From JAJECS01 sp965198185 (lineage in GTDB: Bacteria > Chloroflexota > UBA11872): a stretch of DNA of 64,000 nt. The position numbers and the translations under genes were made by a program. This document shows, piece after piece, positions 42,591 to 50,696 of the stretch. The stretch is from the NCBI GenBank assembly GCA_965198185.1, contig CBDAOU010000002.1:1178001-1242000 (forward strand). Direction: 5' to 3'. The stretch's first letter is position 1. The number at the start of each line of letters is the position of its first letter. Under the pieces are notes generated by a model that saw only the letters and a list, made by a program, of their open reading frames with translations, did not search any database and was not told the DNA's origin.

Positions 42591-42979
42591 ACCGCCCGGT
42601 CGTGCTCTACGACGGCGAGTGCGCCTTCTGTCGCGTCTGCGCAAGGGTCCTTCGCCGGCTCGACCGCCGTGGCCGACTAACATTGCTCGACTTCAACCGG
42701 CCCGAGGCCGATCCGCTCCTGGCGCCACTTTCGGAGGCCGAACGTCGCACCGCCCTGCACGTCGTGAACACCCACGGCCGCGTCTCCTCCGCCGGTCCGG
42801 CGCTCCGGCAAGCGTTGGCCGCAGCCCTGGGACCGAGCGCAGGGCAACTGCTCGCCATCGCGGTCGTTGCGCGGCTCGTCGACGCCGCCTATCGGATCGT
42901 CGCCGCCCGGCGGCATCACCTTGGCTGGATCGAGCGATTCACTTCCCGGCGCGATGCGCTCGATCAAACTGGGGCGTAG
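42584..42979 (+). CDS. DCC-family thiol-disulfide oxidoreductase-like protein (DUF393)
   Basis: A 131-residue protein from GTG 42584. The family motif 'VVLYDGECAFCRVCARVLRR' (DGxCxxC) lies at residues 5-25, followed by 'LLDFNRPEADPLL', 'HVVNTHGRVSSAGPALRQAL' and a C-terminal hydrophobic/basic helix. DUF393 proteins are thioredoxin-like and presumed redox-active, but substrates are not known. It stands alone between the formamidase and SDR genes. Confidence 0.86.
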   Translation: MRDRPVVLYDGECAFCRVCARVLRRLDRRGRLTLLDFNRPEADPLLAPLSEAERRTALHVVNTHGRVSSAGPALRQALAAALGPSAGQLLAIAVVARLVDAAYRIVAARRHHLGWIERFTSRRDALDQTGA

Positions 42980-43078
42980 GCATCCGGAGCGGACACCACT
43001 CCGATATGCCCGTCCCGTCAACGACCGGTACGCTACGGCGCAGCTGCGGCGTGCCGTTTCCACTGAGGAGTCCCGCCT

Positions 43079-43864
43079 GTGAGTAATCGACCCAACGTGA
43101 TCGTCACCGGCGCCACCGGCAAGATCGGGCGGACGCTGATGGAAGACCTGGACGGTGTGTTCACGCTCACCGGGACGTCGCGCCAGCCGCAGGACGATCC
43201 GCGGTTCCGGGTGCTGGACTTCGACGACATCGACGCCGTGACCGAGGCGTTCGCCGGGCAGGACGCGGTGGTCCACATGCACGCGAAGTCGAACCACGAC
43301 ACGGACGAGCTTGGGCCGTATCTGCAGCCGAACGTCGTCGGCGTCTACAACGCCTACGAAGCGGCGCGGCGGGCCGGAGTCAAGCGCTTCGTCTTCGCCA
43401 GCTCGAACCACGCCACCGGCTGGTACGAGCTTGTCGGCGAGCGCTGCGACGCGGAGTCCACGCCGCGACCCGACGGCATGTACGGCGTCGCCAAGGTCTG
43501 GGGCGAATCGCTGGGCCGCTACTACGCGGATCGATTCGGTCTCGAGGTCGTCTGCCTGCGCATCGGCAGCTACAACTACCGCCAGAAGCCCCCGGAGTGG
43601 GACACCGGCGCTCGCATCCTCTCCACCTGGCTGAGCGACCGCGACCTGGTCCAGCTCGTGCGCCGGTCGGTCGAGGCGCCCGGCATTCGCTGGGGCATCT
43701 ACTATGGGATTTCAGCCAACGCGCGCGCCTACTGGGACATCACCAATGCCGTCACCGAGCTGGGCTACCGTCCGCGGGACAACGCGGAGGACTATGCGGA
43801 CGAGGTGCTGGCGAAGGGCGGCGAGTACGACCTCTGGGGCTACACGACCCAGGGCATGGTCTAG
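43079..43864 (+). CDS. NAD-dependent extended SDR, uronate dehydrogenase-like
   Basis: A 261-residue SDR starting at GTG 43079 after an 'AGGAG'-type site. The nucleotide motif is 'VIVTGATGKIGRTLMEDL'. 'VVHMHAKSNHDTDE', 'FVFASSNHATGWYELVGER' and the catalytic 'YGVAKVWGESLGRYYA' (YxxxK) follow. 'VVCLRIGSYNYRQKPPEW' and 'ISANARAYWDITNAVTELGY' complete a pattern like bacterial uronate dehydrogenases, which oxidise uronic acids to aldaric lactones. The aldo/keto reductase gene begins 9 bp downstream, so the pair probably acts on sugar acids or related compounds. Confidence 0.84.
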   Translation: MSNRPNVIVTGATGKIGRTLMEDLDGVFTLTGTSRQPQDDPRFRVLDFDDIDAVTEAFAGQDAVVHMHAKSNHDTDELGPYLQPNVVGVYNAYEAARRAGVKRFVFASSNHATGWYELVGERCDAESTPRPDGMYGVAKVWGESLGRYYADRFGLEVVCLRIGSYNYRQKPPEWDTGARILSTWLSDRDLVQLVRRSVEAPGIRWGIYYGISANARAYWDITNAVTELGYRPRDNAEDYADEVLAKGGEYDLWGYTTQGMV

Positions 43865-43873
43865 GGTGCGCCG

Positions 43874-44809
43874 GTGACCCCGAGCGCGAACGACCCGCTG
43901 CCCACGCGGCCCTTCGGCCGCCATCCGGATCGAGTCTCGATCATCGCCCTCGGCGGCGGCCACCTGTCGCGGCCCACGGTGGCCGACGCGGAAGCCGAGC
44001 GCATCATCCGCACGGCGCTGGACAACGGCGTCACGTTCTTCGACACCTCCTGGGACTATGGCGACGGCCTCAGCGAGCGCCGCTATGGCCGCGCTCTGGC
44101 CAACCATCGCGACGACATCTTCCTCATGTCGAAGGTCTGCGACCGGACCCGCGACGGCGCCCTGCAACAGCTCGACGAGAGCCTGCGCCGCCTGCGCACC
44201 GACTACCTGGACCTTTGGCAGTTCCACGAAATCAACTACGACAACGACCCCGAATGGATCTTCGATCCCGGCGGCGCCGTCGAGGCCGCCGAGATCGCCA
44301 AGGCGCAGGGCAAGGTGCGCTACGTCGGCTTCACGGGACACAAGAGCCCGCACATCTTCAAGGGCATGCTGGCCGCCGACTACGAGTGGGACGCGTGCCA
44401 GATGCCCGTGAGCGTCTTCGACCACCAATACCGCAGCTTCATTGCCGAGGTTCTTCCCGAATTGAACCGGCGCGGCATCGCGTGCATCGGCATGAAGTCG
44501 CTGGGAGGCAACGGGCAATTCATCACCGAGGCCGGACTGACGGCGCAAGAGCTGCGGCACTACGCCCTGTCCCAGCCAATCACATCCCTGGCCTGCGGCG
44601 CCGTCACCCACGCCGACGTGCTGCAGGACCTCGATATCGCCCGCACATTCACACCGATGTCGGAAAGCGAGCAGCAAACGCTGCGCGAACGCGTGCGACG
44701 CCAGGCCACGGATGGCCGGCACGAGTGGTTCAAGACTTCGACCTATTTCGACTCGCCCTATCACGCGGCGGCGCATGGGTTCGGCAAGCACCTGACGCTC
44801 CCCCGGTAG
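43874..44809 (+). CDS. Aldo/keto reductase
   Basis: A 311-residue TIM-barrel oxidoreductase from GTG 43874. It has 'IIRTALDNGVTFFDTSWDYG' (catalytic Asp), 'SERRYGRALANHRDDIFLMS' with the catalytic Lys in 'MSKVCDRTRDG', 'RLRTDYLDLWQFHEINYDND' (His), 'GKVRYVGFTGHKSPHI', and 'CIGMKSLGGNGQFI'. The family reduces aldehydes and ketones with NADPH. It follows the SDR gene by 9 bp, and the c-di-AMP receptor genes come next after about 60 bp. Confidence 0.91.
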   Translation: MTPSANDPLPTRPFGRHPDRVSIIALGGGHLSRPTVADAEAERIIRTALDNGVTFFDTSWDYGDGLSERRYGRALANHRDDIFLMSKVCDRTRDGALQQLDESLRRLRTDYLDLWQFHEINYDNDPEWIFDPGGAVEAAEIAKAQGKVRYVGFTGHKSPHIFKGMLAADYEWDACQMPVSVFDHQYRSFIAEVLPELNRRGIACIGMKSLGGNGQFITEAGLTAQELRHYALSQPITSLACGAVTHADVLQDLDIARTFTPMSESEQQTLRERVRRQATDGRHEWFKTSTYFDSPYHAAAHGFGKHLTLPR

Positions 44810-44870
44810 CCGCGTTCGCCGTCCGCATGTGCGAAAGTGAAAGGGCGCGATTGGCCAATTCGGAACGGCA

Positions 44871-45161
44871 ATGACTGACGAGATCGATCGACTGGTATGC
44901 GCGGTGGTGCACAACGACGACGCCAACCGCGTGAATCAGGCTTTGGTCGATGGGGGCTACGGCGTGACACGAATCACGGCGCAGGGCGGGTTCCTGCGAC
45001 GGGGGAACGCGGTCTTTGTGATCGGGGTGGCGCAGTCGGCGGTCGATGCCGTCATCGACCTGCTCAAGCAGGCCGCCGGTCAAGCGGCGGGGGCGGACGC
45101 CGGCGGCTCGGCCTACGGCATCGTGTTCGTGGTGCGGGCCGGCCAGTTCGCGAGGCTTTGA
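44871..45161 (+). CDS. Cyclic-di-AMP receptor-like protein (DUF970/DarA family), first of two
   Basis: A 96-residue PII-like protein: 'RLVCAVVHNDDANRVNQALV', 'DGGYGVTRITAQGGFLRRGN' and 'AVFVIGVAQSAVDAVIDLLK'. The 'GGFLRRGN' loop corresponds to the GGFL-R-GN ligand-binding segment of DarA/PstA cyclic-di-AMP receptors. The C-terminal strand 'AYGIVFVVRAGQFARL' is present. It presumably senses c-di-AMP linked to wall or potassium homeostasis, but its outputs are unknown. A paralogue starts 7 bp downstream. Confidence 0.86.
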   Translation: MTDEIDRLVCAVVHNDDANRVNQALVDGGYGVTRITAQGGFLRRGNAVFVIGVAQSAVDAVIDLLKQAAGQAAGADAGGSAYGIVFVVRAGQFARL

Positions 45162-45168
45162 CGTGCAC

Positions 45169-45507
45169 ATGACCGCCGGAGAGAACGACCGCCTCGTCAT
45201 CGCCGTGGTGCAGGACGCAGACGCCATGGGCCTGTCCAACGCACTCAACGACGCTGGCTTCGCGCACACGCGGATTCCGACGCGCGGCGGATTCCTGCAG
45301 CGAGCGAGCGAGGCCATCATGGTGGCCTATTCGCACACCCGGCACGAGACGCTGATGGACCTGATCGCCAGCCACTGCCAAACCCGCAGCGAGATGCAGA
45401 TCGTCTCGCTGGCGGGCGACACAATGCTGCTGGCAGAGCCGGTCGAGGTCGAAGTGGGCGGCGCCACGGTCTTTGCCCTGGAGCTCGAGCGCTTCATCCG
45501 TCTCTGA
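45169..45507 (+). CDS. Cyclic-di-AMP receptor-like protein (DUF970/DarA family), second of two
   Basis: The start is ATG 45169 (GTG 45163 is possible), giving 112 residues. 'NDRLVIAVVQDADAMGLSNA', 'AHTRIPTRGGFLQRASEAIM' and 'AYSHTRHETLMDLIASHCQT' align with the first copy. The ligand loop differs ('GGFLQRAS' instead of 'GGFLRRGN'), so affinity or ligand may have diverged. The longer C-terminal part 'VEVEVGGATVFALELERFIR' completes the fold. It arose by tandem duplication and is followed by an amidohydrolase gene. Confidence 0.84.
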   Translation: MTAGENDRLVIAVVQDADAMGLSNALNDAGFAHTRIPTRGGFLQRASEAIMVAYSHTRHETLMDLIASHCQTRSEMQIVSLAGDTMLLAEPVEVEVGGATVFALELERFIRL

Positions 45508-45571
45508 TCCGCGCGGCGCGTCCGGGCGCGTCACGCATAATGCGCGCGCCGTTCCCCTGCTGACACCCCCA

Positions 45572-47176
45572 ATGGCCAACCAGATCATCGACGTATCGGG
45601 TCATTTTGGCGCCGTGCCGTTCGCGCGCGCCTCGTGGACTCCGGCGGAGGTCGTGGACCGAGCGTCCGCCGTCGGAATCACCCACACCTACGTCGCGGCG
45701 CTCAGCGGGGTCTACCACGAAGCGGGCCTTGGCAATGCCGACGCTCTCGCCGCGGCGGCACGGCACGGGGAGTTGACGGCGGCCGCGGTGGTCGACCCGC
45801 GGTCCGGAAGCCGCGCGCTGGATCAGGTCGAGGCATCAATCGACGCCGGCGTGCGGCTGTTTCGCGCGTTTCGCGGCGCCCAAGGCGCCTGGCCGACGAC
45901 CGAGGCAACGTTCCTAGCTGCCGCGCGCCGCATCGCCGACGCCGGACTGGTCCTCATGGCCGACCTGGGCAATCCCATCGGCGAGTTGACGGACTACATG
46001 CACGCCTTGGGTGACATGGACCTGACCATCATCTTCGCCGACGTGACCTACGCCACGCTGGGCGAGGCGCTCACCGTCATGCGGACCGATCCCCGGGTCC
46101 ACCTGGAAAGCCATCGGCTCTGCCGCCCCGACACGCTGGAGCTGATTGCCTCCGATGTGGGCGCCGACCGGGTGCTGTTCGGCACGTCCGGGCCACCCTT
46201 CAACGCACTGTCCGCGCTCGACCTGGTGCTGCACGCCAACCTGCCGGAGCCGGACCGCCGACTGATGCTGTCCGGAAACGCCCTGCGTCTGATCGAAGGA
46301 CTCGATGTCGCCGACCAGGCGACGCCGGACCTGACACCCGATCCCTTCGGCGCGCCGGTGCGGGGTCCGGAGACCGTGCCGATCATCGACATCCACGCGC
46401 ACAACGGCGCCTGGCCCTACGCCGGCGCCACCAGCCGCGAGAACCACGGCATCACCACGCTGCAACGGTTGATGGCCAAATACAACGTCGAGCAGACGCT
46501 GGCCTCATCGGCGCTGGCCATCACCAACGACTTCCGGCGGGGCAATCGCGAACTCGTGGAAGGCAGTCGCGGAAGCGGCAACATTCGCCCGCTGGTGACG
46601 ATCACCCCCCACGATGTGCCGGGCTCGTGCGAGGAGATGGAACGGTGGTACCCCGAGCCCCACGTCGTGGGCGCCAAGCTGCACACGCAGCTTTCGCGCG
46701 TGGCCATCGGCGACCCACGAATGCACGCGCTATTCCGCGAGGTCGCCGCCCGCGGCAAGCCGGTGGTCAATCACGTGATGGCGTTGGGCGGATTCGACCC
46801 ACCAAGTGAGACTCAACAGGTGGACGGCATTGTCGAGCTGGCGGCGAAGCACCCGGATTTGACCGTGGTGGCCTATCACGGCGGCGGTCTGGACTGGGAG
46901 CGGATGCTGGAGCTTGCCACGCCGCTGCCCAATCTTTATGTCGAGTACGCCAGCTCCTGGCCGCAGGACAACCCGGTGCGCGCGGCAGTCGATCGTCTGG
47001 GGCCAAAACGCGTCATGTTCGGCACCGACATGGACCTGCTCTCACCATCGCTCATGGTCGGTTTGGTGGACAGCGCCGGCCTCGATCCCGTGGCTTACGC
47101 CGCGGTGCTGCACGGCAACGCGCGGCGGGTGTTCGGACTGGGACCGGCGAGGCCGGGCGAAGAGTCCCACAGCTAG
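45572..47176 (+). CDS. Tandem-domain amidohydrolase (amidohydrolase_2 type)
   Basis: From ATG 45572 the 534-residue product has two amidohydrolase-like halves. Residues 1-250 begin 'IIDVSGHFGAVPFARASWTP' and include 'DLTIIFADVTYATLGEAL', 'RVHLESHRLCRPDTLELIAS' and 'DRVLFGTSGPPFN'. Residues 270-534 restart with 'IIDIHAHNGAWPYAGATSRE' (HxH), then 'VGAKLHTQLSRVAIGDPRMH', 'GKPVVNHVMALGGFDPPSET', 'VVAYHGGGLDWERMLELATP' and 'RVMFGTDMDLLSPSL', the full metal and catalytic set. The first half has only one of the two HxH histidines, so it may be inactive or structural. Decarboxylase or lactonase activity is possible. Confidence 0.82.
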   Translation: MANQIIDVSGHFGAVPFARASWTPAEVVDRASAVGITHTYVAALSGVYHEAGLGNADALAAAARHGELTAAAVVDPRSGSRALDQVEASIDAGVRLFRAFRGAQGAWPTTEATFLAAARRIADAGLVLMADLGNPIGELTDYMHALGDMDLTIIFADVTYATLGEALTVMRTDPRVHLESHRLCRPDTLELIASDVGADRVLFGTSGPPFNALSALDLVLHANLPEPDRRLMLSGNALRLIEGLDVADQATPDLTPDPFGAPVRGPETVPIIDIHAHNGAWPYAGATSRENHGITTLQRLMAKYNVEQTLASSALAITNDFRRGNRELVEGSRGSGNIRPLVTITPHDVPGSCEEMERWYPEPHVVGAKLHTQLSRVAIGDPRMHALFREVAARGKPVVNHVMALGGFDPPSETQQVDGIVELAAKHPDLTVVAYHGGGLDWERMLELATPLPNLYVEYASSWPQDNPVRAAVDRLGPKRVMFGTDMDLLSPSLMVGLVDSAGLDPVAYAAVLHGNARRVFGLGPARPGEESHS

Positions 47177-47181
47177 CAATC

Positions 47182-47270
47182 CCCGTTCGTGGTGAGCTCT
47201 TCGGCAAGCTCACGGCAGGCCTTGTCGAACCACGCCCCTTCGACACGCGCAGGGCTTGTCCCGACTTCAC
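47182..47270. repeat. Dispersed repeat, copy 2 of the 42514 family
   Basis: It shares 'CCGTTCGTGGTGAG' and 'GTCGAACCACGCCCC' with 42514-42555, here with an additional 'CTCTTCGGCAAGCTCACGG' insertion between the blocks. It lies between the amidohydrolase and the toxin-antitoxin pair. Confidence 0.6.
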
Positions 47271-47332
47271 CCGACCGGCGCACGGATGGCTCACGCTGCG
47301 GCAGTTGTCCGCCGATTCAGGTAGCAGCTAAA

Positions 47333-47352
47333 CTTAGCCTAGCTTAGCTAAG
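47333..47352. promoter_or_regulatory. Palindrome upstream of the antitoxin gene, likely autoregulatory operator
   Basis: The sequence CTTAGC-CTAGCTTA-GCTAAG is an inverted repeat ending 14 bp before the antitoxin ATG. It is AT-rich against a GC-rich background. Antitoxin-toxin complexes of VapBC/Phd type usually bind such sites to repress their own operon; the assignment here rests on position and symmetry only. Confidence 0.55.
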
Positions 47353-47366
47353 ACCCGCGAGCCGCC

Positions 47367-47599
47367 ATGCAAGTCAACATGCACGAAGCCAAAACGCAGC
47401 TTTCCCGACTCGGTGAGCAGGCTGGGAGGGCGAAGAAGTCATCATCGCCAAGGCCGGCAAGCCGTATCTGCGGCTGGTGCCATATCGGCGCGAGAGCGAG
47501 CCACGCAAGCTGGGCGACCTCAAGGGTCAGATTTGGATTGCGCCGGACTTCGACGAAACACCTGAGGAAGTCATCAAGGCATTCGAGGGCGAACTGTGA
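47367..47599 (+). pseudogene. Phd/YefM-type antitoxin, one frameshift
   Basis: The first frame from ATG 47367 gives 'MQVNMHEAKTQLSRLGEQA', the classic Phd/YefM DNA-binding start. Around 47420-47428 the frame changes, and the second frame continues 'EGEEVIIAKAGKPYLRLVPY' and 'DLKGQIWIAPDFDETPEEVI', the toxin-binding C-terminus, ending at TGA 47597-47599. The combined 77 residues are a normal antitoxin. Its stop overlaps the toxin GTG (GTGA). A lost antitoxin beside an intact toxin would be harmful, so a sequence error is the simpler reading. Confidence 0.8.
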
Positions 47600-47976
47600 A
47601 GCGCTTGCTCGTCGACACGAGCGTGCTGCTCTGGGCGCTGAGCGGGGATCCAAGACTTGGCAGCGACGGGCGCCGGGCGTTGGCGGACCCACGCAACGAC
47701 GTCTACGTCAGCTCGGTCAGCATTTGGGAAATCTCCATCAAGCGCGCGTTGGGAAAGCTACGGGTCCCGGACCATTTGGCGGCGACAGTTGAGACGGCGG
47801 GCTTCAGCGAGCTTCCAGTCGCCTTCGTACACGCCGAGCAGGCGGGGAGTCTGCCAAGGCATCACACCGACCCATTCGACCGCATGCTGGTGGCGCAGGC
47901 GCAGGTCGAGGGGCTCACCCTGGTAACCGCGGACGCCAACATCCCGCGCTACGCCGTGCGCACCATGCCGGCATAG
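47596..47976 (+). CDS. vapC: PIN-domain toxin (VapC family)
   Basis: A 126-residue PIN ribonuclease. The acidic metal-binding residues are in 'LLVDTSVLLWALSG' (Asp7), 'VSSVSIWEISIKRALGKLRV' (Glu) and 'HTDPFDRMLVAQAQVEGLTL' followed by 'VTADANI' (two Asp). The arrangement matches VapC toxins of the 'type II PIN, Phd antitoxin' group that cleave tRNA or rRNA. The GTG start overlaps the antitoxin stop, giving translational coupling. It lies just upstream of a tRNA-Thr gene on the opposite strand. Confidence 0.9.
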   Translation: MKRLLVDTSVLLWALSGDPRLGSDGRRALADPRNDVYVSSVSIWEISIKRALGKLRVPDHLAATVETAGFSELPVAFVHAEQAGSLPRHHTDPFDRMLVAQAQVEGLTLVTADANIPRYAVRTMPA

Positions 47977-48004
47977 AAATTCGCTGCGCCACAGGTTGAA
48001 GGCT

Positions 48005-48080
48005 TGGAGCCGACGGTGGGATTCGAACCCACGACCTGAGCTTTACGAAAGCCCCGCTCTGCCAGCTGAGCTACATCGGC
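48005..48080 (-). tRNA. tRNA-Thr (anticodon CGT)
   Basis: On the minus strand the gene begins GCCGATG at 48080. The acceptor 7-mer pairs with CGTCGGC (with one G-U pair). The anticodon stem GGGCT/AGCTC encloses the loop TTCGTAA, giving anticodon CGU, which reads ACG threonine codons. The T-arm GTGGG-TTCGAAT-CCCAC is perfect. The CCA end appears to be encoded (48005-48007). No intron is present. Confidence 0.95.
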
Positions 48081-48159
48081 GGACCGAGAAATCCTAGCAC
48101 CGGCCGCGCATCGGTTCGCCCCCCACCCCATCCCTCTGCCGGCAGTACGACGGAGCCAG

Positions 48160-49008
48160 CTAGACGCCCCACACCTCATGCACGAGCTGGCGCACGGCCG
48201 GCGGTCCCTCGACCGTGGCCACTTCATCGGCCGCCGCCTGCACCTCCGGCGGCGCGTGCGACATGGCGACGCCGCGACCGGCCCATTGCAGCATCTCGAT
48301 ATCGTTGCGATCGTCGCCCACGGCCACGACCTCGGCGGCGTCAATCCCCAGCTCGCCGGCCAGCCAGGCCACGGCTTCTCCTTTAGTCCCGCCGGCCGGA
48401 AGAGATTCCAAACCGCCCGCCCCGAGACGCTCGCTCCACCAGGAGACGGTGGAGACGGCATCGCCGAGCTCGTGGTTGATGCGGCGTTCGGCGCCGGCCA
48501 CCGATTCACGGTCGCCGAAGGCGAACACCTCAACGGCCGGCGCGGCCACCGCCGCGCTTGGCATCGGGCGAATGATCGGCAGCTTGGTCGACAGGTAGAG
48601 CCGCGTCGGGGCATGGGTCCACCACGCGCCGTCGCACAGGTAGCGCCCGCCGGCGAAGGGTGACTCGACCCAGATGCCGGCCATCCCGCAGTCTCGATAT
48701 ACCTCAAGCACCGCAGCCGCGGCTGCGTGGGTCAGGTGTCTGGCTCGCAGCACCTGGCCATCGCTGACGCGCCGCACAATGCCGCCGTTGTTGAGGACGG
48801 CATACGCGGAGGCGGGCAGCTCGCGCGTGATCTCTGCGGTGGAGTACGTCCCGCGGCCCGTCGCGACAACGACTGCGACGCCCAGCGCCGCAAGGTCGCC
48901 GAGCGATCGGATCACGTCGCTATCCGGGCCTACGCCGGGCCAGGTCAGCGTGCCGTCCACGTCGAGCGCGAGGAGTCGAGGTCGCAGGTTAGTCCTCGTC
49001 GAACGCAT
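48160..49008 (-). CDS. HAD-superfamily phosphatase (Cof-like)
   Basis: I chose ATG 49008 (MRSTRTNLRPRLLALDVDGT); an upstream ATG at 49053 overlaps the FmdB gene more deeply. The 282-residue product has HAD motif I 'LLALDVDGTLTWPG' (Asp nucleophile), motif II 'VVVATGRGTYST', the C2 cap with 'YAVLNNGGIVRRVSDGQVLR', motif III Lys in 'AGGTKGEAVAWLAGELGI', and motif IV 'VVAVGDDRNDIEMLQWAGRG'. This is the Cof/sucrose-phosphatase-like subfamily, acting on small phosphorylated metabolites such as sugar phosphates. The start overlaps the FmdB stop by about 20 bp. Confidence 0.88.
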   Translation of the reverse strand: MRSTRTNLRPRLLALDVDGTLTWPGVGPDSDVIRSLGDLAALGVAVVVATGRGTYSTAEITRELPASAYAVLNNGGIVRRVSDGQVLRARHLTHAAAAAVLEVYRDCGMAGIWVESPFAGGRYLCDGAWWTHAPTRLYLSTKLPIIRPMPSAAVAAPAVEVFAFGDRESVAGAERRINHELGDAVSTVSWWSERLGAGGLESLPAGGTKGEAVAWLAGELGIDAAEVVAVGDDRNDIEMLQWAGRGVAMSHAPPEVQAAADEVATVEGPPAVRQLVHEVWGV

Positions 49009-49393
49009 CGCCGCCATCGTCCAGGTCGGCAGCCGCGTCCTCGAACTCGGCATCGTCGGGCATTTCTCCGGCCTCCATGCGGCGCAGCATGGGCTCGAAC
49101 TCGTCGGGCAAGTCCTCTCCCATCTCCTCGCTCATGTGACGCGCCATGTGCGCCAGGCTACGCGGATCGCCGGTCTCAAGGCCTTCCATGGCCGCGTCCA
49201 TGCCCGCGAAGTCGTCGTGGCCCGAGTCGTCATCGCCGGTGCCGCCGCGGACGATAGTGACCCGCGACAGCAGGCGCTCCAACCGATCCGAACCGCAATG
49301 AGGACACGGCGGGGTGTGCACGGCTGCGAAGGTCTTGAAAAGCTTGGTGGAGCGCCGCCGGCAGTCGCGGCAGCGGTAGTCGAAGACAGGCAC
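48989..49393 (-). CDS. FmdB-type zinc-ribbon protein
   Basis: The start is GTG 49393, giving (M)PVFDYRCRDCRRRSTKLFKT, the usual FmdB/CxxC_CXXC_SSSS opening. The zinc ribbon uses 'YRCRDC' and 'PPCPHCGSDRLERLLSRV'. The 134-residue protein then has an unusually long acidic C-terminal tail rich in Asp and Glu (about residues 60-134, ending 'DDGGDAFDED'). Family members are small regulators or chaperone-like proteins of unclear function. It may be co-transcribed with the HAD gene. Confidence 0.84.
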   Translation of the reverse strand: MPVFDYRCRDCRRRSTKLFKTFAAVHTPPCPHCGSDRLERLLSRVTIVRGGTGDDDSGHDDFAGMDAAMEGLETGDPRSLAHMARHMSEEMGEDLPDEFEPMLRRMEAGEMPDDAEFEDAAADLDDGGDAFDED

Positions 49394-49449
49394 CGGTGGG
49401 GATATAGGCCGCGCTGGAACGGCCAGCGCTGAGATGCCGCAAGTGTACG

Positions 49450-50691
49450 GTGCTGCCGCCAATGGCAGTCCCTACCCGGACGGTGCTAGGCTCGTTGCTG
49501 CAATCGGATCGCGCGAGCTCCTTCGAGCGTGCTGCCATGAGGCGATGGGAGCCCAGCAAAGACTGGCGTCGCCGCCGTGGCTTGCGGGCACATACGGTCA
49601 CCGCGCTAAGCCGCGCCGCCAACCTGATTGTGCGGCCGTCGCCACCCGGCGACCGGGCGCTGCCACCGTCGCCGTTTTCTGCGGTGGTCATCAAGCCGCT
49701 TGCCCTGGGCGACGTGCTGCGAACGACGCCCTTTCTAGACGCCATGCGCCGGGCGCACCCCGAGGCGCGAATCACCTATGCCGTCGGCACCTACGCCAGC
49801 CGGGCGTTAGCAAACAATCCGCACGTCGACGCGACGCTGGACATGGAGCAGCTGGGTACGCCGCGCCGCTATGACGCCCAGGCATACCTCGGTTTCGCCC
49901 GACGCCTCAGGCAAGACCGATTCGACGCGGCTGTGGTCTTGGATCGCTCGCCGCTCATGGCGCTCTTGCCCTATCTCGCGCGCATTCCGTATCGAATCGG
50001 CCTCCACAACAAAGGACGCGGATTCGCACACACCACGCGGGTGTCCATTGCCGACGACGAGCACGAAGTCGATGCCTACCTTCGGGTCGCCAGGGCCATG
50101 GGAATCGATACGAGCAGCGTTCGCTGCCACTTCCATCCCTCGCCAAGCGACGCGGCGGCCGCCGACCGCTTGCATCAGGAGTTTGGGGTCACGCCCGGCC
50201 GCCCGCTGGTGATCATGGCTCCAGGCGGCGGCTTGAATCCGGGCGCGGTGGACGTCTCGAAGCGTTGGACCGCCGCCGGCTATGCGCGTGTGGCGGACGC
50301 CTTGATCGAGCGCCGGAGCGCAACCGTGGTGCTTGTGGGTCTGCCGTCGGACGCGAGCTCCAATGCCGCCGTACGGTCTGCCATGCGGGAGTCGGCGTTC
50401 GACCTGAGCGGCCAGACAGGCTTCGGTCAGCTCGCGGCGCTCATCGCAGGCAGCGACCTGTTCATCGGCAACGACTCAACGGCCGCGCAGCTTGCCGCGT
50501 GTGTGGGCACACCGTCGGTGACGGTCTTCACCACGACCGAGCCGTGGGTCTACGGCCCCTACGCACCGAACGCGGTTTGGGTCTATCGCGGCAGCCCCGC
50601 GAGCGGCCTCATCGACAGTCCGGACGTAGCGGAGGTCGAGCGCGCGGCCCTCGACGCCCTCCAGACGCGGAAAGAGGGCGCGGCGAGCTAG
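49450..50691 (+). CDS. GT9-family glycosyltransferase (heptosyltransferase-like)
   Basis: A 413-residue protein; ATG 49537 is an alternative start that removes a basic N-terminal stretch. The GT9 pattern is clear: 'AVVIKPLALGDVLRTTPFLD', 'ARITYAVGTYASRALANNPH', 'IPYRIGLHNKGRGFAHTTRV', 'LVIMAPGGGLNPGAVDVSKR' and the donor-site 'LFIGNDSTAAQLAACVGTPS'. It resembles ADP-heptose:LPS heptosyltransferases, although the organism may lack LPS, so another NDP-sugar donor is plausible. It is the first gene of the second glycan region and converges on mutY. Confidence 0.9.
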   Translation: MLPPMAVPTRTVLGSLLQSDRASSFERAAMRRWEPSKDWRRRRGLRAHTVTALSRAANLIVRPSPPGDRALPPSPFSAVVIKPLALGDVLRTTPFLDAMRRAHPEARITYAVGTYASRALANNPHVDATLDMEQLGTPRRYDAQAYLGFARRLRQDRFDAAVVLDRSPLMALLPYLARIPYRIGLHNKGRGFAHTTRVSIADDEHEVDAYLRVARAMGIDTSSVRCHFHPSPSDAAAADRLHQEFGVTPGRPLVIMAPGGGLNPGAVDVSKRWTAAGYARVADALIERRSATVVLVGLPSDASSNAAVRSAMRESAFDLSGQTGFGQLAALIAGSDLFIGNDSTAAQLAACVGTPSVTVFTTTEPWVYGPYAPNAVWVYRGSPASGLIDSPDVAEVERAALDALQTRKEGAAS

Positions 50692-50696
50692 GCGCC

